Of a DNA stretch of 64,000 bases, positions 1 to 13,300 are shown in pieces. Origin of the DNA: Apostichopus japonicus. Lineage: Eukaryota; Echinodermata; Holothuroidea; Aspidochirotida; Stichopodidae. The stretch lies in NCBI RefSeq assembly GCF_037975245.1, contig NC_092580.1, positions 7,910,501 through 7,974,500 of the forward strand, read 5' to 3'. The translations under genes and the position numbers were made by a program. The notes under the pieces were generated by a model. It saw nothing but the letters and a program-made list of their open reading frames with translations. It was not told the DNA's origin and made no database searches. The stretch's first letter is position 1; each line of letters starts with the position of its first letter.

Positions 1-1012
1 GGGTGTCACATGAATGGTATGACCCAATGTTGTAGCCTTATAGTGATTATGATCACACACAATAACCTCTGAATAGCTCACTACATATGATCCAGGATAT
101 ATTCCATTGTTGCTAAAAGAAATGACACTTAACAAAGAAAAAACTAAAGGATTTTGCTGTGCTCAGTGGGAGAACTATATAAGGGAAATGGGCGGGCATT
201 TTCAAACCAGATTTTGTCCTTGTCCCCCAGGTGTCCCCCCTCCCCTCCTACAAATGAGATCTCATAAAATAATAGAGATGTGTGAAATATTGCCAAATGA
301 TGCAATCAGTTTGTGTCTATGTATATAATTTTACTTCATTTTTTTCAAAATTTACAACATACTGTATTTACTGTAGATCCCTCCCTTTTATTATTGTTAT
401 GTTATGACCCTGTTCCCAAAATTACACTTGCCCCATAGTTGCCCCGATACTGAGGCTGGTGTCACCACTGGATGTACTACTGGCATGTTTTTGAAGAATA
501 TCCCATCCCTTCCATCCAAGATTCTTGCAGGGCCTTTGGAGAGGTACAGGGCCTAGCTAGGTTGACCTTTATTTGAGCTAAAAAAAGGCTGACCAGTACT
601 GCTATTTCTCCAATGCTTAAATGCATGGTCCAAAAATTAAGAGTGCAGTTCTCTGAACAGTTGTGTAAACTGATGCACCACATGGCACAGTTCTGGCCTT
701 TGCTGCTTTTAGGAATTCAACTGCCCCACCCAGCTTTTAGTTTAATTTGCCACCACAGAACAAGTTAAGCTACCAGGAAATTGTTAGTCTATCTATTCTA
801 ACACCATTCAATTTTTGCTATAGAAAAATTTTCTATTTATATACACTTTTTTAAGAAAAAAAATCTGTTGTAATTTATTGGAACACAGCCTGGTTCAAAT
901 GTTTGGACTAACTAAATGTTCCTTGCAAATTGCAATCATAACCTGAAGGTAGCATGGATATGAGATTGCAGTTTGTTCAAAGTTTGTTCCTGAAGGCAAC
1001 AGCTAGAGAAGC

Positions 1013-1249
1013 TTAATACAATGGTTGTGCTATAGAAAGCCATAGAACATATAATGCAAATATGAGCAACAAAGGCCCTGCTTTCTCTTGATACTTAAAT
1101 TTTTTAAGTGCAGTCATCCGTGTAACTTCAGGCCTAAGCCTCAGAAGATAAGTAGCATAATAACCAACAAAGAAGCCTCCAGTTAAAGTTCCAGAATTAC
1201 AGATGATCCACTTTGGTTGAATGAGAACGATATGATCACTGCCACATGT
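1013..1249 (-). CDS. candidate 3'-terminal exon of an unrecognised small membrane protein
   Basis: An open frame of 79 codons including the TAA stop follows a possible acceptor (TAG at 1250-1252; a second possible acceptor would start the exon at 1238). The translation has two hydrophobic stretches, one around GGFFVGYYATYLLRL and one around GPLLLIFALYVLWLSIA, separated by a basic loop with RPEV and ALKKFKYQEK. It ends in AQPLY. This pattern looks like a genuine two-helix membrane hairpin rather than random sequence. AATAAA on the minus strand at 874-879 lies about 135 bp past the stop and could be the poly(A) signal. I do not recognise the family. The link to the candidate upstream exon at 1747-1794 is unproven, because the exon that should lie between them could not be modelled with consistent phase. 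A chance open frame remains possible. Confidence 0.42.
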   Translation of the reverse strand, partial: TCGSDHIVLIQPKWIICNSGTLTGGFFVGYYATYLLRLRPEVTRMTALKKFKYQEKAGPLLLIFALYVLWLSIAQPLY

Positions 1250-1746
1250 CTACACATAGATGTATGTTTCTAGAATATATACCAAAAGTGAAAATTGTAT
1301 GCCACTGCACTGGCAGTCATTGACTAAAACAACTACATGTAAGCAATAAAGATTACTGCTAAACATACGTCATTTGCATCTAATAGCAGCTCACAAATTG
1401 CTTGAAAATAATCAACTTTTGTTATCAAGTATGAGTCCTTTCTTCAGGTGTTTGCTTGATGTTTCAAGTAAGACTTTATTTCATGTAAAGTATGAATACC
1501 AGTCCCAGAATGGAGATATTTTGACATTCAGAAAAGTACTGGCGTACTACACTATTAAAGTCCTTATCTTGTGCTGAAAATAAACTGCATGTTCGTACAC
1601 AATAACAAGCCCAAATTGTCAACACCAATATGATGAGGAAGCCATGACATATTAATAAATCAACTTGGAAACAAACCCTCTCCCCCGCCTTTTCAGATAT
1701 GCCTAGTATAGTTTCACACATGAGCCAATGTGATAGTTTTACTCAC

Positions 1747-1794
1747 TTGGGAAGCTTGATCTGCCATTTTGCTGACTGTACTACCTTTACGATG
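1747..1794 (-). CDS. candidate 5' coding exon (short, with ATG)
   Basis: On the minus strand a TTTCAG acceptor precedes this segment and a strong GTGAGT donor follows it. An ATG at 1767 opens seven codons (MADQASQ) before the donor. It lies between the putative first exon near 2.8 kb and the membrane-protein exon at 1.0-1.25 kb, so it could carry the start codon of that gene. A possible middle exon near 1500-1590 (QDKDFNSVVRQYF) fits only if a second, downstream acceptor is used. Evidence is limited to splice sites and context. Confidence 0.25.
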
Positions 1795-2039
1795 CTGAAA
1801 AATAAATGCAGAATACCTATGACAATACAGTATGACTGCCAACTATGATGGACTTATCAAGGAACAATAATAGGTTTGCAAATAGCAAGGATGCTAGACA
1901 TCTAATTAGGCAAATTACATTACTTAATTACTGCAAGACTGTCAAGACTGCAAGATTGTCATTGGCAGTAAGATTAAGCATTGCTCATATCAATTGTGAC
2001 ATACTGTACATGTACAGTACAACTACTGAACTGGCTATA

Positions 2040-2730
2040 GGCCCCAAAGCCTACAAATTAAGTGTCCTTATACTTCCTTAGGCCTCTAGGTTAGGCCGTA
2101 GCTACTGTAGGCCAGCCTATATGGTAGTTGTATAGCACTTACAACTTTTGAAGTAAAGAAAATGGTTCTATATCACTCTAGAAACACATTCACCTATCGG
2201 CTAGCAAGGCCAATATGCCCTAAGTTAGGCCGAGGTTAGCCAGGCCTTAGTTAGGCTATGGTTAAGGAACTATGAAATCTTATCATGTATAAGTCCCCAG
2301 GAGTATCCCTACATGGTTTTCTTTTGCTAGCATTTCTCTTTTAATTTGGTAAAATTGAACTTGGCCCAATACCAAGATCTAGTTTTACAGCACGTAGTAC
2401 ATTAGTCTTGCCATACAGTAGAACCATGCAAAGTTAATAAGGCCTATGCCACTGAATTTTCGAATGGGGTATACTCGCCACATAGGCCAATAAGTAACAT
2501 TAGCCTAGGCCTATAAGTTAGTACAACTGAAGGAATAAGTAAAAAGGGAACTTGCATGACTGTGACGAGAATCGGTAAGAATACAGTACCTTTATATCTG
2601 GGAGGTACTGATACTACTACTAGCGTAGTACTAATAGTATTATTAGCCTATATATAGTACTCAGTAGGCATAGCCTTTATCGTATGAATAGGTCCTAGGC
2701 ACTATATTTCTTCACTTTTAGGTACTGTTT
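2040..2730. other. TAGGCCTA-rich tract
   Basis: About 700 bp unusually dense in GGCCTA, TAGGCC and CCTAGG words, including TAGCCTAGGCCTATAA. It lies within the putative first intron of the minus-strand candidate gene. A matching tract occupies the first intron of the seryl-tRNA synthetase gene (23.16-24.42 kb). Confidence 0.55.
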
Positions 2731-2810
2731 CCTTGAAATATAACCTACATAAAATTTATCAGCCTTAACTATGGGCTTAATTATTCAATAACATCGTTTG
2801 CAACACTTAC

Positions 2811-2942
2811 TGTATTCTTTTCGTGGATGAATTCGTTACGTTAAGTTGGACAATTTGCACGATCGAGTATTGGTTAACTTTTTTGAAAAGCCGGTGACTG
2901 ACGAAATGTGTATGCACATGCGCATAAATGAGAGTGACGTCA
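2811..2942 (-). promoter_or_regulatory. putative minus-strand promoter and first exon
   Basis: A perfect palindromic CRE (TGACGTCA, 2935-2942) and an NRF1-like TGCACATGCGCA are followed on the minus strand by sequence ending in a strong GTAAGT donor (exon end 2811). This is the arrangement of a TATA-less promoter with a non-coding first exon. It would serve the candidate gene at 1.0-1.8 kb. No transcript evidence is available, and the exon start is not defined. Confidence 0.3.
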
Positions 2943-2984
2943 TAGAACCACGCAAGTGCCAATTGCCCCGGAAATGCCAAACCC

Positions 2985-3076
2985 CACATAGACCAAATGC
3001 ACAGTGCTGAACCCCACATAGACCAAATAATGGTCTATGTGGGGTTTTGTAAACCCCAAATAGACCAAATGCACGC
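2985..3076. repeat. short direct repeats with a perfect 16-bp hairpin
   Basis: Three near-copies of a unit containing CATAGACCAAATGC lie in direct order. The middle one is followed by its exact inverse: 3010-3025 and 3031-3046 form a perfect 16-bp stem (AACCCCACATAGACCA) around a five-base loop, AATAA. The function is unknown. Confidence 0.8.
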
Positions 3077-3089
3077 ATTGTGCTAACCC

Positions 3090-3207
3090 TCTCTCTCTCC
3101 ACCTCTCTCTCTCTCTCTATGTATATATATATATATATACATATATACTAACTATATATATATATATATACTAACTATATCTGTCTATATATCTATATCT
3201 GTCTATT
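3090..3207. repeat. CT, TA and TATC simple repeats
   Basis: CTCTCT, TATATA and ATCTGTCTAT tracts lead directly into the GGAT array. This is compound microsatellite sequence with no coding content. Confidence 0.85.
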
Positions 3208-3834
3208 GATGGATGGATGGATGGATGGATGGATGGATGGATGGATGGATGGATGGATGGATGGATGGATGGATGGATGGATGGATGGATGGATGGATGG
3301 ATGGATGGATGGATGGATGGATGGATGGATGGATGGATGGATGGATGGATGGATGGATGGATGGATGGATGGATGGATGGATGGATGGATGGATGGATGG
3401 ATGGATGGATGGATGGATGGATGGATGGATGGATGGATGGATGGATGGATGGATGGATGGATGGATGGATGGATGGATGGATGGATGGATGGATGGATGG
3501 ATGGATGGATGGATGGATGGATGGATGGATGGATGGATGGATGGATGGATGGATGGATGGATGGATGGATGGATGGATGGATGGATGGATGGATGGATGG
3601 ATGGATGGATGGATGGATGGATGGATGGATGGATGGATGGATGGATGGATGGATGGATGGATGGATGGATGGATGGATGGATGGATGGATGGATGGATGG
3701 ATGGATGGATGGATGGATGGATGGATGGATGGATGGATGGATGGATGGATGGATGGATGGATGGATGGATGGATGGATGGATGGATGGATGGATGGATGG
3801 ATGGATGGATGGATGGATGGATGGATGGATGGAT
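3208..3834. repeat. perfect (GGAT)n microsatellite, about 157 units
   Basis: An uninterrupted run of 627 bases of GGAT. Every forward frame reads MDGW repeats and the reverse frames read IHPS repeats. These are not genes. No substitution or indel breaks the run, which implies a very recent expansion or correction by an assembler. Confidence 0.98.
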
Positions 3835-5589
3835 TGATGTATCTTGTATTTGCCTACTTTGTGCATCACTTTTCACATGAGGATCTCGTAATGTTTACGG
3901 GTCTATATAGCTCAGACTAAACTGGCCATGGCTACTGTTATTCATCAAGTAAGAGAGTTTAATCATTTAAACTCAGGGAAAACAACATTAACGCCAAACG
4001 ATTCGTCCGTGAAGATTCCACCCCTCCCCATATTACACTTGATAGCTTTTATGATGCGTCATATTTTATTTTAAAACTGCTAATTTTATTCTAAATGATG
4101 GGGCTATTCCAATACCGTTAGATCCACGATTACAAGGTATTTATCATATCTGCTTTCAATTTATATAAAGTTCAGTTTAATACTTTACGTTTTTCTTCCT
4201 CATTCTATATCGACCAATCGTTATTATATATTTGAACACTGAAACAAATATGACATTGAACAAAGCAAATGCTTAAGTTTTGCCTTCTTTTTCAGATTTT
4301 CGCATTTTGCATATACATGTACGACCAAGGTCTTTAGAGCTAAGGCCACATGGTATTTATTACAGGCCGGAATTGGTGTATTAATTGTGTATAACATACG
4401 GGTATTCCAGTTCATTTTATCAGCATACGTTAGCATCCCTCTTTCTATGGAGCGCCAAACGTTCATGAATACAAATATTGGGGCGCATATCGCAGAACAG
4501 TTCGATTGGACCAACGTTCAGTGACTATTGCCTCAATCAGTTTATGGAACTATGAAAACTTGTAAATAAAAAGAGTCTCGCAAACCATTACTTTATATCA
4601 TGCAAATGGGAAATCCAAAATTGTCTAATATAGCATAGAAGTGTTGTCCTCAAGTTCGGCTGGGCAATGTTCATGCCACTAATTTAGGCTTTATTTTTAG
4701 AATACCTGCAATGACACAAAATATTAAAATTTGGTAAAGGTTGGTCTTCAGTCATGATAAGTTTGAGGTCAAGGTCTTTGCATAACCAGGCCATACACTA
4801 CAATGATAATAAGACGTGACGTCACTACAGCATGAATGATAATGTTGACCACTGCCAATTATGTTTCTTGATGAAGCATTTCGGTTAAACTAAGCCGTGT
4901 ATCGTTGATAGACATGACATTACAACAACCTTTACAAGAATGGTTTGCTCCAAAGATAAGCCATTACAAAGAATATAAATCTGTCGGTAATTGCAATCGT
5001 GTTTATTCACTCGTATGACAATCAACAAACAAAGCATTGAGAAGAAGAATAATTAATATCCAAATAAGGTTTGTGATTGCTTTAAACAATAAACCCTTTC
5101 TTAAGGAACTTTTTAAATGCATTTGTCCCCGAAAAATAAAATGAAAAGTAATAAATCTACAGACTCGGATCCAGGGGAGGTGTGAGAGTATAATCCCGAC
5201 GCCCCACCCCCTCCCCTTCAACCCTATGAACATATAAGAACAAAAGTAGTTATTAACACAAACTAGTGTTTAGACATAGGTATATAGACGTAATATATAT
5301 AACCTACGTATACCTAACGTCTATTTTTCTCTGGAAGGGGGAGGGGCTTGGAGGAGCCCTCCCAATATGGTAGTTGGCTTTAACGATCCCAGGACCACTC
5401 CTCGCCTTAAAATCCTTGATATACCCTTACATCTTTTAAATATGTATATCAATGACTCTCATTTAATGTTTCATCTTTGTAAACATATCATTACAAATTA
5501 AACCGTAGTCTAAAACAACTAAAAAAAAAAAACTTTGTAGCTAAACGAAAATGTCAGAAATATATATTTCTTTAATTTGCTTTTTCTCT
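3835..5589. other. intergenic DNA, no gene seen
   Basis: No convincing exon on either strand. The right part should hold the 3' UTR of the ITIH gene. ATTAAA on the minus strand at 5462-5467 (about 125 bp past the stop) and at 5571-5576 are possible poly(A) signals. Confidence 0.5.
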
Positions 5590-7320
5590 TCAAAAAAAGT
5601 CAGTCATTTCATCAAAAAGTTTAGGCACTATATATTGTTCTGTTTTCCCATCAAGATAGACATCTGATCTTGCCCACCAACATTTGTAGCCACGGAGAGA
5701 GAACTTGTCTCGCTGGTACACGTAGGCCTTCTCCTCCTCCTCCATCTCCTCCTCCTCCTTGGTGCCGAAGTTCATCTTTGCCTGGATCTTTCCAGTCTTG
5801 GAGTTACGAGATTCATCCATTATCGTCAAAGCCTTTCTTTGAAATTGTCCTGTAAAGATAATGGGTCAGGAATATTATACAATTCTACACCTGGAGTTTT
5901 TAATATAAAATACCAAGTCAACGTGTAACGATAGTGGAATAGTTTTCGGATTGAAGGAGGGGGGGGGGTGGGAGTAGGGTTAATATACTTGGAAGTGTTA
6001 TTAACCTTTTGAAATTCACCAGGCTGTTTCATTTTATACCCACTCCCCCCTCCTCCCTGCCCAATCACAAAACACCTTCTTACTGTATAATGGAAAACCA
6101 TTATAGTAAGATCCATTGAATTTCCTAAAAGTAGAACACTTACCCACAATTCCATGGATCCGGTTTGAGAAGCCTTCTCCTTTAACCAGAAAGAAATCAA
6201 AGTGCGTAGGGTGGTCTTTCCAGATGAGTCGTTGAATATTCATAACGATGTCATTACCACGTGATATCGTGACCAGACCCTTGGCTTGTATAGCAACGGT
6301 GTATTCGCCAAGTATGATATCCCTCTTCTTTCTCCACGAGTAAGACACCTCAGAATCTACTAACACTTGCAGGGGTGCAATGGTTACCCTATGGTGCCCT
6401 AACTTCACCCCAATACGGTTAAAGAAGGTATTCTTTGTGGTACTGTTTGATGAATCTCCGTTCATTGTGAATGGCCACATCTTAGCGTTCACAAGAATGT
6501 CTGAGGAATCAAGTTTATGCAGGGAGAAAGGTTTCTTTGACAAATTTACGAAATTTCGGATTTTTTTAAATATTTAATCTAATGTACCTGGTTAACTTTA
6601 ATCTCCTTGTCTCAAATATACGTGAACGAAGATTACATTGTTGGTTATAGCTAATTTGTATAATTTTATATTATCCAATGGTTATTTTAGCTATCAAGAT
6701 ATAAACTCGTTTAATCCATGTTTCTTGAAATAAGAGCTATAGTCCACCTTTTACAACAATTAAAAATTTCTTGTTAGTTTCATCCACAATTCCGAATTCA
6801 GTTTGAAATAACATATGGTTCTTTTGAAACCAGGGCGTGACTATTTTGCGAGCACATGGGCCATACATACGGTTTGGGTTCCCTCAGTTAAACCTATATA
6901 AGGCAAACAAAACAGTCGTGCGATGATCAGGCCATTTTTATTGTATTTTGACTATATGCCAATCAACTACCTCTTTCGGGTGTAGGGAGGAGGGCATGGG
7001 CCATGTATAAATTTGGTGGGGCCCCAATTAATCTTAAGCCAAACCAGTTAGGCGTTGCGTATATATCTGTGGCTTTACTTCATATTTACTGTCTCTTGAT
7101 ATGTTTATGTGTCGTCAATCGACTTCATTTTTATAGAGTCTTTAGTTTCGCTGAGGGTGTCTAAAATTATTTCAAACTCAGGCTAAAATTTGTCCTCGTT
7201 ACTTACCCAAACGTTTGTCAGTCAGAAGATTAACAATGGTCCCTTTCTCACCGTGAACATCAAAGCAAATAGTTATATTGGTGTTTGGAAGATCAATCAC
7301 AAAGTGCGGATCGCCAAATA
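5590..7320 (-). CDS. ITIH exons 10-12: processing site and ITIH C-terminal domain
   Basis: Exons 7207-7320, 6144-6500 and 5590-5849. Exon 10 opens with VFGDPHFVIDLPNTNI. In characterised heavy chains the Asp-Pro bond in this motif is cut and the new C-terminal Asp is esterified to chondroitin sulfate. Exon 11 contains RLIWKDHPTHFDFF and HGIVG, and exon 12 contains CWWARSD and YIVPKLF, all typical of the propeptide domain. TGA-type stop at 5590-5592. Confidence 0.94.
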
Positions 7321-10300
7321 CTTTAAGGAGAATTTGAGAAAGGAGAATAAAGCATTAAATCATTTCTCAGACAAACTTGGAATTATAAGAAACAGTATTA
7401 GATTGGCCATCTGCGTCAATTAATTATTTAATTAACTAATCATATTAACAAACTTACTCAGTCCATCATTAAAGAAGTATTTTTAATTTAGGCAAAAGTA
7501 GCTGTCGAAAGTTGATCAGTCCGACAGCTACATATGTATTCGTTGATCTATTCTTGTCAAAAAAAATGCACAATTGAGGATAACATTTGGTTTTACTATT
7601 GTCTTAACCCAGATATATCTTAAATGTCTTCTTTATTAATTAATTGATTTGTATTTATGTTTCTTTGTTTAATGTTGTCTTTCTCTTTCATACCACCTCC
7701 TAATAGTAGCGACGACATTATATTAATCTTATCATCCAATCTGTCTAATGTTTAAACTTGACCGAGTCGTTTTTAATAAAAACAAGAATTCTTTACCTCT
7801 TGAAAAAGCAGTGTGGTACCGACCAGTGAACAACTCCTCTGGTTCAGCTGAAATGAAATTTAAACTACTGGAATTAAGTTTCAAGAAATTCAGTTCTCGA
7901 TAACGTAGGCTTGGAGTGATAATGTCCGCCACAGACAATTTTCGTCCTCGCGTATACTACGTCTAACCCTGGTTTAATTTTAAGACGAAGCTAACCGAAC
8001 CATCACCCTTAACTTATGGCATGGATATATTCTTGATAGAGAAAACCCTCCTCCAAGTCACACTCTCACCCCTCCTCTTTCCCTCCCTCCCCCATCCCTT
8101 TAGGAAAGATAAGCTATGGAACATTATCTGACACATTTACGCAACTTACGTAGTCTGGCTGCCAACGCATGGGGGAAGCGTGGGTCCTCGTCTGGAGGGG
8201 TGTAGAAGAGTAGGGCAGAGAGTGGGGTTACCAGATGGTACTGCAGAGATAACTGCAAAGCTTCTTTTCTTAGTGATTCTATGAGCTTAGGGGAAGTCTC
8301 CAGCTGAATCTGTTGTAGTAGTTCCTTGATCATGAGGTGTGCCCATATTTTCTCCGTGTAGTCTTCGACCACATTAGGCATGGGTGGCATCTGTAGATTG
8401 GCATAAGTGAAAGAGAAGATAATTACTTGAATTACTTTTGCTCTTTGGGGACAGAAATAATTGCAGACTACCGACAAATACAGAATATTGATCAAAATCA
8501 CACAGAACAGCTGGTTTTCCATGTGGTAGCTTGTATAGTATACAGATCATGACTTAAGATCTCAAATGACTTTTTATGACAATCATCATGATATTAACAT
8601 CGGATTCCCTGATGGTACTGCCACCCCCACCCACCCCCCCCCCCCCTCCCTCATCGCCAAACCGATAAGTATATTTCATAAGTACAGTATGTATTAGTAG
8701 GTACAATTTTCTCAGTTCGCTTCTCACCTCCGCAATGTCTTGAAAGACAGGTACATTAATGAGCCCATCGGCGGAATTGGCATTGAGTAGACCAACCACA
8801 GCCGGACCATTAAAGTCGTCACTGATCTTCCCTGCAATTATGATTTCTCTCCCGTTGAAGATGCTAACGAATTCATTCTGTGTTAGTGTCTCGCTCGGTA
8901 TTGCCTCTTCCCCATACGTCACTCTGACGTTATATAACAATGGTGAAGCTACTTCTTGAAAGAATCCTTCCAACTGTGAGGCAGCGTGTTGGTCGTTGGT
9001 CACCCTTCGATACACTCCCTGGTTGCGTACGGCTAAACGGTATAGTAATTGCTCGTCTACGTCAGCTCCGAACCCGATACAAAACAAGACCGCGTTGCCG
9101 TCTATCGCATTCGTCACGGATTCCAAGATGACATCAGGACTGGTTTCACCGACGCTTGGGACGCCGTCCGTCATAAAAATAATCGCATCGAATGTTGAGC
9201 TATCGTCATCAAATTCGCTGGCTGCTTCAAGTAAAGCATTGTTAATATCGGTACCTAAAATGAAACATGTAAACAGTACATTATGAAAATTAATCAATGT
9301 TTTCGTCATCAACATCACTTATCGACATCGCCATCGTCATTGTCATAATAATCGCCAATAGCAATACAAAACTAATTGATTCATATTGAAGATGATGTAG
9401 TGAAACCTTACCTCCTGAGGCGTGCAGCGCATCAACAAAGATATCCACTTCTTGAACGGTTTCCTTAGTCACGGGAACAGGTTTCGCCTTCCAGGCCTGT
9501 ACCTGACTAGAGAACAGTACCAGATTGAAGAGATCCTGTTCTCGTAGCTGCCCAAAAATCGCTTTCAGAGAAATCTTCGTCTGTGTCAACTTATCACCGA
9601 CCATGGACCCACTAAGGTCTATGACGAAAACGACCTTCTTTGGTGCAGGGGGCAGGTCTTCGGGAGAGATGAAGTGAGCAAAGTATCCATTATTGATCTA
9701 GAACAATGAAAATTAATCAAAGTGAGACACCTAAATAGCAATGCTTTTCGTGTGCTTCGTATAGTAGAATAATATATGTCTGACGAGTCTTTCTCTCTTA
9801 CATTCGTATTGGACATAAGCGCCAAATGCATCGTTTTTCCCTGTAGCCGTGTTCTATATTTACAAAATGAGACCCGTGGTAGAGCGTGTTGAGTAGGGTG
9901 GATTGGACGGGACGGGGTTGGGTGAGGTGGAACGTGGAGGGGAGGGGTGGGGCGTCGTGGGACGACGGTGTGGGGTGGCCGGGGTGGGGTGGGGTGGGGT
10001 GGGGTGGTGCGGGGTGTCCCGTTATAGGGTGAAGGATTATGCAGTTCTATATTGAAATATGTCAGTCTATAGCCATTATTTCCCCTATTTGTTAGTTACC
10101 TCAATTCTTCCTTCCAGAGGTCGATGCACCAAATCGTATTTTACCACAAAGACTCCATTGATACCGTGTTTTGGATCAACTTGTCGCTGTTCATAAGCCG
10201 ATGGGATGAATCGAACACTGGCTTTAATCATTCCTTCCTCGAAATTCTTCTCGATACTTGATTCTAGATCGTCGGTCTTCGGTATCCAGAAAGCGTTCAG

Positions 10301-13300
10301 GGATTTAAGACCCTGGGTTTCCATTAAAAATGCTTCTACCTTCAAGTCTTCCACAATCTAGAACAGATATAAAAGAAAATTAGAAAGCCTGTAACGTCAG
10401 AAAGATGGTATATATTTATAAAATGAAAGAACAAATATCAATTATTGTTGGGATGGAATTAAAATCTGTGACACTATGTTATTTTCAATACAATCTCTCT
10501 AACACTATAAGTTCTATATATGAACAAATAACGACTAAAGAAACTAAAATGGATACTTCCAGCCGTAGAGGCTTTGTGATATCCTCTTAATCTCATGTGT
10601 GAGAGAACAGAAACACTTTGGGCTTTGATATCTCCAACGACATTTACGGCCAACTTGTTTGGTGCAGTGTTCTAACATAAAATTTCCCAATACTAGTTTT
10701 ATAATATTTTAACGGTTGAATCTCTACCTTCTTTACGATAGGATAATCCATAAGAAGAGCCTAGGTCAGGATCCTGGGACTTTCATATTAACGATCCCCC
10801 TCTTAGAAAGTTTCTTAATTTTTCCTTCAGTATGTTATGCAAACGGGAATTCGTAGTTCCTCCCCCTATTTTTACCGGGCCCCGGATTCCGTCACAGCTA
10901 CATCCTTTACCCTTCCCCTCTCCCTCCCCATCCCCATACCCCACCCCACCCCTCATCCACCTGTGGTTCGTGGACTATTCAAATTTTCAAAAATCATCTT
11001 GACAGCTATTCACCGATACTTTATATCAAATTCTATCTCGAAAAAATTACACAAACCTGTCCAGGAGCAATGTGGACCCTATGCGTAAATTCACCATCCT
11101 CACTTCTGAGTAGCTCGTCGTAAGTGAGGTGAAACGTCACTGTTGATCCAGGGGCCACGTCCAGGTCAACTTGAAATTTCAATGGGCTTCCGCTTTGGGA
11201 ATGTTAATTTCAAATATTTTGTTTAATGAAAAACTACTTATTAAAAATGAATTTTTAAAAATTCATATATTCGTCCTAAGATCAAAAGAGAACAAACGGA
11301 ACAGTACATAAGGTGTATTTTGTAGAATGTTTAGTCGACATGAGATAAGAAGCAACATACTATTTAGGGCATAATCGAGTATCGGAATAAACATACATTA
11401 GAGTTCCGTTCTTAACTTAATCCAACACCTGACCCAAATATATATAAATCCAGTTACCTAGAAAAGTTTTTAAAAAAAGTGAAAATACGATATTTCATTT
11501 CATCCAATGTGATTCACATGTACACCCACCCACGCTTCCGTAAATTAATATCTTTTTCCCCCGAAAGAACAAATAGCCTGGGTTCAATGCAGCCCTTCCT
11601 CTGTACCGTTGGTAGCCGTGTTAATTGAAATATGTTGACGTGGTTCACAAATCTAAGTGAATCGCATTTGGAAAACCGTTGCTTCTAAGAATGTGTCGTG
11701 TGGGGGTGTCGTATGGGTATGGGGATTCTTTGTATATGTATACTTGAACTTCATAGCTTTTTCATGAAAACGACTTAGTACTGCGATATGTCTATTTAGC
11801 TTACAGAAAAAATGAGAAAGGAAGGAGGGGCAGCGTTGAATACCTCGTTCCTCAAGATTTCCGAATCTAACCATAAGCTGAACGTATATATAACTTATGC
11901 ACCCCCCTTCCCACACACACACACCCACGCATACCTTCCCGAGCCCATTTTTCGTCAAACCTAAGTACATGTGATACTTTAATTCAGTGTTAATATGTAC
12001 TGCTGAATAAATGACATCCAGGCCTATATTGAATCACTCTTTTCTTAAAACGTTCCGATTACTTCAACAGTACCGTGACGTCGCGGAAGCTGCTAATATA
12101 TTGCCCGGACATGTCCATACAGAAAGAATCAACTTGAATAATAGGCAAAAGTGCACTCACTTGGTAATGAATTTGAATAAAGAAATTAACCGAAAGCTTA
12201 ATTTTTCTCCGTACTTAGTCAAGAATTTACTTTACCTTTCTCTTGCGTAACCAGCGCTTTGTTTCCGCCTCGTTGCGTTTGCAAATGCTGCTTGCGCAAT
12301 CTTCTTGTCGATGATATCTGCATGGTAAGGAACGCCGTCCACGTCACTGTAAATTAATACACATTCGAAAGAATTACTGTTTCTCACATCGTTTCTTGGC
12401 ATGAATTTCAATACTGAAATTGAATTTCAATAATAATTGAAATCAAATTTGAAATGGCGTTTTGATAAATCTCTATTGAATCCGATAATATAATTCATAA
12501 CTTAATAAGCAATAACAGAGGATTGCATTTTTCGATCTGATAAAATGGATTGTCGTTAAACTTATCAGTCACGCAGTAATGGTTACTCTGACTACCCGTT
12601 ACCATCTGTCCCATATAGTGGTTAGATACACTGTGCATAAAGTTAAGAAGCCGTTTTGCTGTTTTCTCACATAACAGACTCATAACGAGTCACCCAATAT
12701 TTAAGCGAGTCGACTCATTGCCAGCCATTCCTGACTCGAGTCTCCGTATTCTCTATGATGGAGAATGGAACTTCTCAAACTTGATCGGGTCACATTTGAA
12801 ATTAAGTGATACAAGTCATGACTTGTTACAACACGTCATAAACGGACGAAATATATCATATTATTAGGAGAGATTATAAATGTTATTCTCTGCTGTGATG
12901 ATTTGAGCGTGGGTACTTGGACCATGAAGTCGCTAATTTGTATGCAGTGCTATAAAACTTACATTGAAAATGCGGAAATATATGAATGTGGAGTAATCTT
13001 GAAACCGAACGGAACTTCTCTCGTTTCTTCTCCTATGTTCACGTAGACAGCTTCAACGGTGTTTTGGACGAATCGGGTTGTGATCAGTGACGTCACGTGA
13101 AGTTTATTCAACGTAATTGGCAGAATCTGAAATATTTGCATATATGAATATTCAATTTTGAAAACGTTCCTTGCAGTGATACAAATAACGAAATTTGGTC
13201 AAAGGTTAATCGATCTTTGTATATGACAGTTAAATATAAGCCAAGTGCAGTGAATAATTTCGAGGCATGTGTTAGTTTGGTCTTTTGTTCTTGGGATAGA

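Noticed and set aside
3171-3920. Long MDGW and IHPS open frames
   Set aside because: They are the six-frame reading of the GGAT microsatellite; the period of four keeps every frame open.
4224-4514. 96-codon minus-strand frame
   Set aside because: No recognisable motif and no exon signals; left as intergenic.
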